Assembly: GCF_937859865.1 (NCBI RefSeq)
Contig: NZ_CALMAT010000046.1
Location: 4,996 to 64,761 of the forward strand
Origin: an uncultured Mucilaginibacter sp.
GTDB taxonomy: Bacteria > Bacteroidota > Bacteroidia > Sphingobacteriales > Sphingobacteriaceae
Length of the DNA stretch: 59,766 nt
Reading direction: 5' to 3'
Of this stretch, positions 1-6,549 are shown piece after piece (positions within the stretch are counted from its first letter, which is position 1; the number at the start of each line of letters is the position of its first letter). The notes beneath the pieces were generated by a model. The model saw only the letters and a program-made list of their open reading frames with translations. It made no database searches and was not told the DNA's origin. The translations under genes were made by a program, and so were the position numbers.

Positions 1-853
1 CTGTAAAACCTTTCAATGCATCTGCCGGAGATTGGTGGTTGGCACTCATAAACCAAGCTGGTTCATAAGCGCCAATGCCTAAAATGGCATAATCAAAACT
101 ACCGAAAACGGCCGCCAATTGTTTGTAATGCGTATCGTACCCGCTATCTCCGCCAAATAAAATACGCTTGTTTGCCGCTTCCATTACAAACCCTCCCCAA
201 AGCTGTTGGTTGGCATCAAACAAACCGCGTGCTGACCAATGCCTGGAAGGAATAAAAGTAACTTTTATGGGACTGTTGCCGGTTTCGTATTGCTGGTACC
301 AGCCGGCCTCTTCTATTTTATTTGATTGGGTGAATTTATGCACAACCGCCTTCATGCCTAATCCCGTTAAATATTTAACATTTAGGTTTTGCTTTGATAA
401 TAGTTTCAAACTTTTTTCGTCCAGATGATCCCGATGGTCGTGCGACAATAAAACATAATCCAGGTTTGTTAAAAGATGGGGGCCAACAGGAAATTCGGAA
501 CGACGTTTAACCGAAAGGATATCACCAAATACTGGGTCGGTTATTATTCGGACGCCATTGATACGGATATAAAAAGTACTGTGCCCGAGCCATACAATTA
601 GGTCATCACTTTCTTTCAGCCAGGAACCATCATTGTAAATAGTTGGGTTCCAAACTTCTGCCTTTTTTTCTTTTCTGAAAGGGCTGCTTTCTAATTTCCA
701 ACGAAAAACATCGGCAAAATTTGGAACAAAAGGATGGCTCAAGTTCAAAAATTTGCCTTTTTCATCAACAGGTGTCCCCTGCCATCCTTCCGGGGCTTTT
801 GGGGTTTTTAATTGCGGGTTGTTTTGGTAGGCTTTTACAGCGTTGTTTGTCAT
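1..853 (-). CDS. MBL-fold metallo-hydrolase, NAPE-PLD/UlaG-like (3' end outside window)
   Basis: The reading frame opens with ATG at 853 and runs leftwards off the window edge without a stop, giving about 284 residues. I translated it by hand. It shows a beta-lactamase-fold core: a strand with LGHSTFYIRINGVRIITDP, then the metal-binding SHDHRDHLD motif (HxHxDH), then a distal PSRHWSARG and a GGDSGYD segment with the further His and Asp ligands. This order is that of the N-acyl-phosphatidylethanolamine phospholipase D-like branch of the superfamily, which also covers many uncharacterised bacterial hydrolases. No signal peptide is visible, so a cytoplasmic enzyme is likely. The substrate cannot be read from sequence. 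It lies 95 nt beyond the SDR stop on the same strand and may be cotranscribed with it. Confidence 0.85.
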   Translation of the reverse strand, partial: MTNNAVKAYQNNPQLKTPKAPEGWQGTPVDEKGKFLNLSHPFVPNFADVFRWKLESSPFRKEKKAEVWNPTIYNDGSWLKESDDLIVWLGHSTFYIRINGVRIITDPVFGDILSVKRRSEFPVGPHLLTNLDYVLLSHDHRDHLDEKSLKLLSKQNLNVKYLTGLGMKAVVHKFTQSNKIEEAGWYQQYETGNSPIKVTFIPSRHWSARGLFDANQQLWGGFVMEAANKRILFGGDSGYDTHYKQLAAVFGSFDYAILGIGAYEPAWFMSANHQSPADALKGFT

Positions 854-948
854 TATTTTTATTATGGTACAGATAAACGTTGCCGGATTTGGAATGTAGT
901 TTAAAGTTGATACTTAATGCTACGTTTTTTCGCTATCGAAAGTTTGTT

Positions 949-1884
949 TCAAGCCAATTGAACTGAAGTTTCATCTTGTTTTATTTTAAGCAGGCCAATT
1001 GTTGATGTCCATAAAATATCTTGATATTCTTTATTGTACGAATCAGTTGAAGATTTGATTTCTTTAGCGCCTTCAAAATATTTTCCTTTATAGTTTTTAT
1101 ATTGGTCAGCATAAGCAAGGTTTGCCAAGCGTTTACCCGAAACTGGAGCCGTATTTACATTATGTACAAAAAACCTAAGCACGGGCAAAATTTTGTTTGA
1201 TATAAAGCGTAAAAATGGCGGATAATTTCTTGCAAGTCCCGTGCCTGGCACAAACCCCGGGTCAAAAGCATTTACCCTGATATTGGTTTCGGATAACTTT
1301 CTTTGCAATTCGTAGGTTGTTAAAATGTTGCACAATTTTGAAGTGGTATATCTGCGTTGCCCTACGGCCATCCGTTTCTCATTTGTTTCAGTTGGATGCG
1401 CCAATTCACTTGCACTTTTAAATATGGGCGGTTCCATTCCTGTCTTTTGTTTTGGATCATGGGTGCCACTGGCCGTAAACGTTATACTTGCATTGCTGTC
1501 CATCAATGGCAAAAGTAACAAAGTAAGATAAGTAGTAGCCAAATGGTTTACACCAAAAGTAACTTCAAAACCTTCTTTTGTAAATTGTGTTTCTGCAACA
1601 TTTTGGATGCCTGCATTGTTTATCAGTGCAATTATTTTGTTGTTGGGCTGCTTTGAAAATTGTGTTGCAAACTCCCGTACAGATTGTAAAGATTCTAAAT
1701 CCAACAACATGCAAATTAAATTTTTATGCCCTGTTTTTTGTTTGATGTTTTGGGTAACTTTATTGCCCGATACAAGGTTTCGACAAGCAATTACGATTTG
1801 ATCGTTAGGTGCAATTTTGGCCATTTGCATGGCACATTCAAAGCCAATACCACTTGTCGCGCCTGTAATAATGATGGATTCCAT
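949..1884 (-). CDS. Short-chain dehydrogenase/reductase (SDR)
   Basis: A 311-residue NAD(P)-dependent oxidoreductase with a classical SDR layout. The nucleotide-binding TGATSGIG is at residues 7-14, NNAG at about 89-92, and the catalytic pair YTTSK at about 179-183. The length and the motif spacing resemble the retinol-dehydrogenase/protochlorophyllide-reductase-like branch, though the natural substrate is unknown. It is a soluble cytoplasmic protein with no signal peptide. Its upstream spacer (1885-1960) carries a 16-bp palindrome at 1938-1953 that is repeated exactly in front of the neighbouring Crp/Fnr gene. I infer that the regulator controls this gene, and possibly the MBL hydrolase downstream. 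Confidence 0.9.
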   Translation of the reverse strand: MESIIITGATSGIGFECAMQMAKIAPNDQIVIACRNLVSGNKVTQNIKQKTGHKNLICMLLDLESLQSVREFATQFSKQPNNKIIALINNAGIQNVAETQFTKEGFEVTFGVNHLATTYLTLLLLPLMDSNASITFTASGTHDPKQKTGMEPPIFKSASELAHPTETNEKRMAVGQRRYTTSKLCNILTTYELQRKLSETNIRVNAFDPGFVPGTGLARNYPPFLRFISNKILPVLRFFVHNVNTAPVSGKRLANLAYADQYKNYKGKYFEGAKEIKSSTDSYNKEYQDILWTSTIGLLKIKQDETSVQLA

Positions 1885-1937
1885 TTTTTAGTTTTTTAAA
1901 TTGTGATACAAAATTCATTACTTAAAAAATGAAACCG

Positions 1938-1953
1938 TTTGCCATTTGGCAAA
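1938..1953. promoter_or_regulatory. Putative Crp/Fnr-family operator upstream of the SDR gene
   Basis: The sequence TTTGCCATTTGGCAAA is a 7+2+7 dyad (TTTGCCA / TGGCAAA). It ends 54 nt before the SDR start codon. The identical 16-mer occurs at 2567-2582 in front of the Crp/Fnr-type gene. The dyad size suits a CRP-family dimer. The function is inferred from position and duplication. Confidence 0.7.
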
Positions 1954-1960
1954 AAGCAAT

Positions 1961-2533
1961 TTAGCTGCTGATGTTTTTTCTGATCCGGCTCAAGGATGAT
2001 GGGGTAATGCCCAAATAAGAAGCTAAGTACGATAACGGGATGCGGTTTGCAAGTTTAGGGAACTTTGTAAAGAAGTTAAGGTAACGTTCAGTTGCATCTT
2101 CCGCCATCATTGTACTGATTTTGTTAACTTTTTCTGCAAACCCTTTTGCCGTAATTTTGCTGATGATAACATCCCATCCAATGATCGTCATAGATAGTTC
2201 TTGCATCGCTTCCTTTGAAAAAATAATCATCCTGCAATCGGTAATGGTATGTATATATTCTGAAGAAGGAATGTTTTGGTTGTAACTGTTGATGTCTACC
2301 ACAAAATTGTTTTCATCTATAAAATACTTGGTAATCTCCTCCCCTTGTTTGTTGTAATAACAAACCCTAAAAATGCCTTCTGTTAAAAATGCAATCTCCC
2401 TTGGTGTTTTTCCGGCTTCGGCATAATATTCATCTTTTTTTAATTCCCTTAAAACGCCTTTACTTTTTACCAAATCAATTTGCTGTTGGTTTAAGTGGCC
2501 AAATTGCAATAGGTAATTGATGAGCGCTTCCAT
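1961..2533 (-). CDS. Crp/Fnr-family transcriptional regulator
   Basis: A 190-residue regulator. Residues of about 25-115 form a cyclic-nucleotide-binding-type beta-barrel (LTEGIFRVCYYNKQGEE is typical of the family). A connecting helix and a C-terminal winged helix-turn-helix follow (about 163-187, IPLSYLASYLGITPSSLSRI). No cysteine cluster of the Fnr iron-sulphur type is present. Bacteroidota carry many such short regulators beside a single target gene, and here the target is probably the SDR gene downstream. The exact palindrome shared by the two upstream regions suggests that it regulates both itself and the SDR. The effector is unknown. Confidence 0.88.
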   Translation of the reverse strand: MEALINYLLQFGHLNQQQIDLVKSKGVLRELKKDEYYAEAGKTPREIAFLTEGIFRVCYYNKQGEEITKYFIDENNFVVDINSYNQNIPSSEYIHTITDCRMIIFSKEAMQELSMTIIGWDVIISKITAKGFAEKVNKISTMMAEDATERYLNFFTKFPKLANRIPLSYLASYLGITPSSLSRIRKNISS

Positions 2534-2566
2534 TGGTGCAAGTTAGCAAATGCAAATGGTTATACA

Positions 2567-2582
2567 TTTGCCATTTGGCAAA
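2567..2582. promoter_or_regulatory. Putative autoregulatory Crp/Fnr operator
   Basis: This is a second exact copy of TTTGCCATTTGGCAAA, 34 nt upstream of the regulator start codon at 2533. See the copy at 1938-1953. Such placement near the promoter would fit autorepression, but the sign of regulation cannot be told. Confidence 0.7.
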
Positions 2583-2643
2583 AAGAGCATGAACAATTTA
2601 AACAATTTTTGAAAGCTTGCTGAAAGATAATATTGAAAACAGT

Positions 2644-2743
2644 AATGCTTCTTTTATGCCATAAAAATCATTGAAACTTATGTTTGATTGTATGCGTGTA
2701 TATAAAAACACAAGAACAAATTTTACAGGGTAAAAGAAGCATT
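2644..2743. repeat. 100-bp element bounded by inverted copies of the AAAAGAAGCAT word
   Basis: The left end reads AATGCTTCTTTTA (2644-2656) and the right end TAAAAGAAGCATT (2731-2743), a perfect 13-bp inverted repeat. The similarity continues a little inwards as an A-rich block. The interior is AT-rich with no reading frame. It sits between the regulator and the 55-residue gene. It looks like a small non-autonomous palindromic element, or two opposed copies of the dispersed word that is frequent elsewhere in the window. Confidence 0.5.
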
Positions 2744-2761
2744 ATTTTTAAAATTTGTATT

Positions 2762-2929
2762 TTAATCTTTTATGTCTCTGGCTTTGACTTTTATTATTTT
2801 GCCGTTCTCAGAAAAAACAAAAACACCATCAGTTTGGCGTTTTGATTTTAACAACTTTTTAAAAGTTAAGTCTAAACCTTTTTCAATTTTCTTTAGTAAT
2901 TCTTCGTTCTTTAAATCGCTATTTTCCAT
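2762..2929 (-). CDS. Small protein downstream of the zeta-type kinase, possible partner or antitoxin
   Basis: This is a 55-residue frame read by hand. It starts MENSDLKNEELLKKIEKGLD and ends KVKARDIKD, followed by TAA. Its ATG (2929) overlaps the last 11 nt of the zeta-like gene, so the two are translationally coupled. It is rich in Lys and Glu, with a predicted N-terminal amphipathic helix. I do not recognise the family. Small genes fused to predicted ABC-type ATPases of COG4185 are often treated as antitoxin candidates, but usually they lie upstream of the kinase, not downstream. The overlap supports a real gene; the role is only inferred. Confidence 0.6.
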   Translation of the reverse strand: MENSDLKNEELLKKIEKGLDLTFKKLLKSKRQTDGVFVFSENGKIIKVKARDIKD

Positions 2930-3497
2930 TTGCTAAATCTAATATTTTCATCCAAGTATCTTTGTTTTTAACCTTGATATTAACATCATTGTTGCCAGTT
3001 GCAATAGTATAATTAGGTTCAACCGAATTATCAATAATAATCCAATAATCACACAAACTTGTAAATACTTGGATCAAATTGGAAATGCCTTTATAATATC
3101 TTCGAACTATTACATCTTCCGGGATATGATGCCCGCCTTCTGCAACCCTGGTTTTTACCCTTTCAATAGCTAAATTTACATGATTCAGCCAAAAGAACAA
3201 CAATGTAATAGTGTAACCTTTGCGTTTTGCATGTTCAATCGTTTGCTGATAGGAAAGCGTGGTCAAAGTGGTTTCAATGGCAAAATCCACGCCTTGCGCC
3301 AACATTTCATTGATCCGTTCCAGCATGATCCTTCCTGCTAAAATAGAAACCGTTTCGGGCTGAAAAGGAGAAAGTCCTTTTGCAATTTCATCGGCATTTA
3401 CAAATTCTTTACAATTGAGGATTTCGGGCAAAATTGTATAAGATGCAGTTGTTTTACCAGCTCCGTTGCAACCGGAAATAATATACAAATGTGGCAA
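2919..3497 (-). CDS. Zeta-toxin-like P-loop kinase (COG4185 type)
   Basis: A 192-residue protein with an N-terminal Walker A, GCNGAGKTT (about residues 9-17), then a NADEIAKGLSP segment and the FAIETTLTT motif. These match the zeta-toxin/AAA kinase family, which phosphorylates UDP-N-acetylglucosamine in the studied toxins. Many chromosomal relatives are of unknown activity. A basic segment with RVKTRVAEGGHHIPEDVIVRR follows, as in the family. It overlaps the 55-residue gene by 11 nt. No epsilon-type antitoxin precedes it. It may be a toxin or a housekeeping nucleotide-sugar kinase. Confidence 0.8.
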   Translation of the reverse strand: MPHLYIISGCNGAGKTTASYTILPEILNCKEFVNADEIAKGLSPFQPETVSILAGRIMLERINEMLAQGVDFAIETTLTTLSYQQTIEHAKRKGYTITLLFFWLNHVNLAIERVKTRVAEGGHHIPEDVIVRRYYKGISNLIQVFTSLCDYWIIIDNSVEPNYTIATGNNDVNIKVKNKDTWMKILDLANGK

Positions 3498-3574
3498 TTG
3501 CAGTAAGGTTAATTATCAAAAATACAAATAATTGCTGTTGGCAAAAGTTTTAACAATTTAAATTTCACCTTCTT

Positions 3575-4918
3575 TTAAAACGTCAACAAAAACGCCGTCC
3601 CTTCCCCTTCTACCGATTGTGCCTGGATTTGCGCTTTGTGCAGCAGCATAATTTGCTTACACAAACTTAGGCCAATGCCGCTGCCGTTTTTTTTGGTGCT
3701 GAAAAACGGAACGAAAATCTGCTCCAATAAATCTTCGGCCATGCCGGTGCCGTTATCGGTTATTTTGATCACGGTTTTTTTATCGTTCAAAACATAACCG
3801 GAAAGCACGATCTGTGGCTTTTCGCGTTCTTTTACGGCTTCAATGGCATTCACCAACAGGTTGATCAGCACTTGCTCGATCAGCATCGGATCCACTTCTA
3901 CCGTTAATCCCGGGTCTTTTAAAACGATGTCCAACTCAATGTTTTTCTGTGCTAAAGTTGGCTCCATCAGCGTGTTTAAACTTTCAAAAAGATCACGCAC
4001 ATAAACCTTTTTTACACTTAAAGTGATGATTTTATTGAGGTTACGGTAAGTTTCCGCAAATTTGAGCAAGCCTTCACTCCTGCGTTGGATGGTATCAATG
4101 CCCAGTTCTAAATCTTCCAGCAAAGCCGGTTCTGATTTTGGGGCGGTAAAAGAAGCATTGGCTTCCTGCAAGCGGTTTTTCAACGTATTGGCGAGGGAAG
4201 AAATCGGCGCGATGGAATTCATAATTTCGTGCGTCATCACACTTAACAACTTTTGCCAGGCGCGCGATTCGGTTTCATCCAATGCCTCGTTCACGTTTTG
4301 CAAAGCCAGCAGTTTGTAGCGTTTGCCTTCGGTTTGAAACCCGGTGGCCGATAACAAAACTTTGATAGACGATTGCGGCCCTTGCAAAGTAACAATCGAA
4401 CTGTTGCTGTTTTTAAGGCTGATAATTTCTTGGTACAAATGCCCGTCGCGCTTTTGCAGCGAGCGGATATTTTTTAAGTACGGTAAAAGAAGCATGGATT
4501 TTAGCGTTTCGTTCATCCAAACCACGTCGCCGGTTTCAGCTTCGTACGATAAAATGCCCGTCCCAACCAGTTCCAGTATTTTTTGCAGGTACTGGTATTG
4601 CGTTTCCTTCTCGCGCGAAATGGTTTTAAAAGTGGTGTTGATCGAATTAAAACCAACGCGCAACTCTTCCAAACCAACTGTTGAACCTTTGGTATTGTAA
4701 TGCCGGGAAAAATCGCGGTAGCGGATGGCTTCGGAAAACTGGTCTAACTCGACATAAATTTTTTGGTGAAAATTATACAGTTCAATTAGTTGTACCAAAA
4801 TCACGACCAGCATCCCATAAAAAAGCCCCAACCAATGATGAAAAAAAAGAAAACCTGCCAAGCAAAAAGTTGCTGGTAAAAACAGTATGCGGAAGAGGAT
4901 GGGCCAGCGGGTTTTCAT
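3575..4918 (-). CDS. NtrY-like membrane sensor histidine kinase
   Basis: A 447-residue kinase. Two N-terminal membrane segments (about residues 8-26 and 30-47) leave almost no periplasmic loop, so sensing may be within or at the membrane. A HAMP-like linker and PAS-like region (about 105-210) follow. The phospho-acceptor His is about residue 230 in MTHEIMNSIAPI, an H-box typical of NtrY-type kinases in Bacteroidota. The N-box is INLLVNAIEA, G1 is DNGTG (about 388-392) and G2 is GSGIGL (about 412-417). It lies 125 nt downstream of the NtrC-type regulator and is the last gene of the minus-strand unit that starts with P3 at 13989. It is the probable cognate kinase for that regulator. Confidence 0.93.
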   Translation of the reverse strand: MKTRWPILFRILFLPATFCLAGFLFFHHWLGLFYGMLVVILVQLIELYNFHQKIYVELDQFSEAIRYRDFSRHYNTKGSTVGLEELRVGFNSINTTFKTISREKETQYQYLQKILELVGTGILSYEAETGDVVWMNETLKSMLLLPYLKNIRSLQKRDGHLYQEIISLKNSNSSIVTLQGPQSSIKVLLSATGFQTEGKRYKLLALQNVNEALDETESRAWQKLLSVMTHEIMNSIAPISSLANTLKNRLQEANASFTAPKSEPALLEDLELGIDTIQRRSEGLLKFAETYRNLNKIITLSVKKVYVRDLFESLNTLMEPTLAQKNIELDIVLKDPGLTVEVDPMLIEQVLINLLVNAIEAVKEREKPQIVLSGYVLNDKKTVIKITDNGTGMAEDLLEQIFVPFFSTKKNGSGIGLSLCKQIMLLHKAQIQAQSVEGEGTAFLLTF

Positions 4919-5043
4919 GGGTGGGAGAGCTTTTAGCTTTCAGCAGTCAGCTTTCAGCAAGGTCGTAAATTTGATATTTAGCTGAAAGCTGATTGCTGAC
5001 AACTGATGGCCGAAAGCTGATTGCTGACAACTGATAGCTTCCT
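4919..5043. repeat. Spacer of AGCTGATTGCTGA-type palindromic repeats (family B)
   Basis: The 125-bp spacer between regulator and kinase consists of copies of a degenerate GCTGAAAGCTGATTGCTGAC unit in both orientations. They can fold into long hairpins. The same family recurs at 6403-6549, 8935-9091, 11480-11616, 27029-27140, 34376-34577 and 49537-49673. No reading frame is present. Confidence 0.7.
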
Positions 5044-6402
5044 CTAAATCTCATACTTACTCAACCTCCTATAAAGTGCTGTCCGGGTTAAACCCAATTC
5101 TTTGGCGGCTTTGGTGATGTTGCCGTTGTGGAGTTCAATCACGCGTAGAATCGTATTTTTTTCGATGGAACTGAGACGAAGTTCGTCCGGCTGCTCCGTT
5201 TCGTGCACAGATTCGATGGGTGAAAAGATCAGTTCATCGGCACGCAAAACCGGCCCGTCGGACATGATGACGGCGCGTTCCATAATGTATTGCAATTCGC
5301 GCACGTTGCCCGGAAAATAGTATTGCTGCAGCTTGAGCAAAGCTTTCGGCTCCAGTTCCAAAACCGGTTTGAGGTATTTTGCGCTGTACAATTTGCTGAA
5401 ATAGTTGGCCAGCACTTCAATATCTTTTCCGCGTTTGCGCAATGGTGGAACGGTAATTTCCACGGTGTTGATCCGATACATGAGATCCCGGCGGAAACGG
5501 CTTTCATTAGCCAGCTCATTTAAAGGAACGTTGGTTGCACAAATCAAGCGGATATTTACATCAACGGGTTGGTTACTGCCCAACTTGGTTACTTGTCGGT
5601 TTTGCAGAACCGTCAGCAGTTTGGATTGTTGGTGCAAAGCGATATTGCCAATCTCATCCAAAAACAAAGTACCGTTGTGTGCGGCTTCAAAACGGCCGAT
5701 CCGGTCTTCGCGCGCATCGGTAAAAGCACCTTTTTTATGGCCGAAAAGTTCGCTTTCAAACAAGTTTTCGGACAACGCGCCCACATCCACTTTTACGTAA
5801 GCTTTTGCCGAACGAAGCGATTGCTGGTGGATAGCTTTGGCGATCAAATCTTTCCCGGTCCCGTTTTCGCCCAAAATCAAAATGTTGGCATCGGTTGGCG
5901 CGATTTTTTCAATCTTGTAAAAGATTTCGTGCATAATTTCGGATTCGCCCAGCAGCTCTTTGCCGATAATGGAATTGCGTTCGAGGTTAAAAGTAGTCGG
6001 AGATTTTGTTTTGGAACGTTTTTCTAAAGCCTCTGTAATCACATTCAGCAGCACTTCGTTGTGCCAGGGTTTCACCATAAAATCTGCCGCGCCTTCTTTT
6101 AGGGAACGTACGGCCAAATCAATATCGCCGTAAGCCGTAATCATGATCACGGCCGCATCCGATTTGAATTCGCGGACCTTTTTCAACCAAAACAAACCTT
6201 CGTTTCCGGTATTGATCGAGCTGTTAAAATTCATATCGAGCAAGATCAGATCGAATGTATTTTTGGCCAAAATCGAACGGATATTTTCCGGGTTTTTCTC
6301 TGTGATGACTTCTTTTACCACCGGTTTTAACAGGAGGCGAACGGCAGTCAGCACATCGGTATCGTCATCAATAATCAGGATGCAGGCATGTTTCAGGCTC
6401 AT
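5044..6402 (-). CDS. NtrC-family sigma-54-dependent response regulator
   Basis: A 452-residue activator with three domains. The receiver (about 1-125) has phospho-acceptor Asp56 in LILLDM, an acidic IDDD pocket near residue 11 and the KPW lysine near 111. The AAA+ domain (about 145-385) has Walker A GENGTGKD (178-185), the sigma-54-contacting loop GAFTDA (225-230), Walker B LFLDEIG and an arginine-finger segment RFRRDLMYR. A Fis-type helix-turn-helix (about 413-450, NITKAAKELGLTRTALYRRL) binds DNA. The intact GAFTDA loop means it should act through RpoN. I infer that its binding sites are the TGT...ACA tandem dyads upstream of the array units, including its own. Confidence 0.95.
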   Translation of the reverse strand: MSLKHACILIIDDDTDVLTAVRLLLKPVVKEVITEKNPENIRSILAKNTFDLILLDMNFNSSINTGNEGLFWLKKVREFKSDAAVIMITAYGDIDLAVRSLKEGAADFMVKPWHNEVLLNVITEALEKRSKTKSPTTFNLERNSIIGKELLGESEIMHEIFYKIEKIAPTDANILILGENGTGKDLIAKAIHQQSLRSAKAYVKVDVGALSENLFESELFGHKKGAFTDAREDRIGRFEAAHNGTLFLDEIGNIALHQQSKLLTVLQNRQVTKLGSNQPVDVNIRLICATNVPLNELANESRFRRDLMYRINTVEITVPPLRKRGKDIEVLANYFSKLYSAKYLKPVLELEPKALLKLQQYYFPGNVRELQYIMERAVIMSDGPVLRADELIFSPIESVHETEQPDELRLSSIEKNTILRVIELHNGNITKAAKELGLTRTALYRRLSKYEI

Positions 6403-6549
6403 AGAATAATTTGGTAAAGCAATTATAGTGAACGGCTTTCAGTTTTCAGCTATCGGCTTTCAGCTTCTTGTATAGTTTATTATTTGGGTTTGAGGTCGAG
6501 GCTTTGCATGTCGCTGAAAGCCGAAAGCTGATTGCTGACCGCTTCCCCC
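6403..6549. repeat. Palindromic repeat spacer (family B)
   Basis: A 147-bp spacer between P1 and the regulator gene. It is made of GCTTTCAG/CTGAAAGC repeats at both ends around a short AT-rich core, giving a potential hairpin. No independent promoter of the array type is seen here, so the regulator is probably read from upstream. Confidence 0.6.

Noticed and set aside
4919-5043. Possible insertion sequence in the family B spacers
   Set aside because: No transposase, no target duplication visible, and only short palindromic units.
5229-6027. Several open frames on both strands across the NtrC-type gene
   Set aside because: They are shadows of the GC-balanced regulator gene and show no family motifs.
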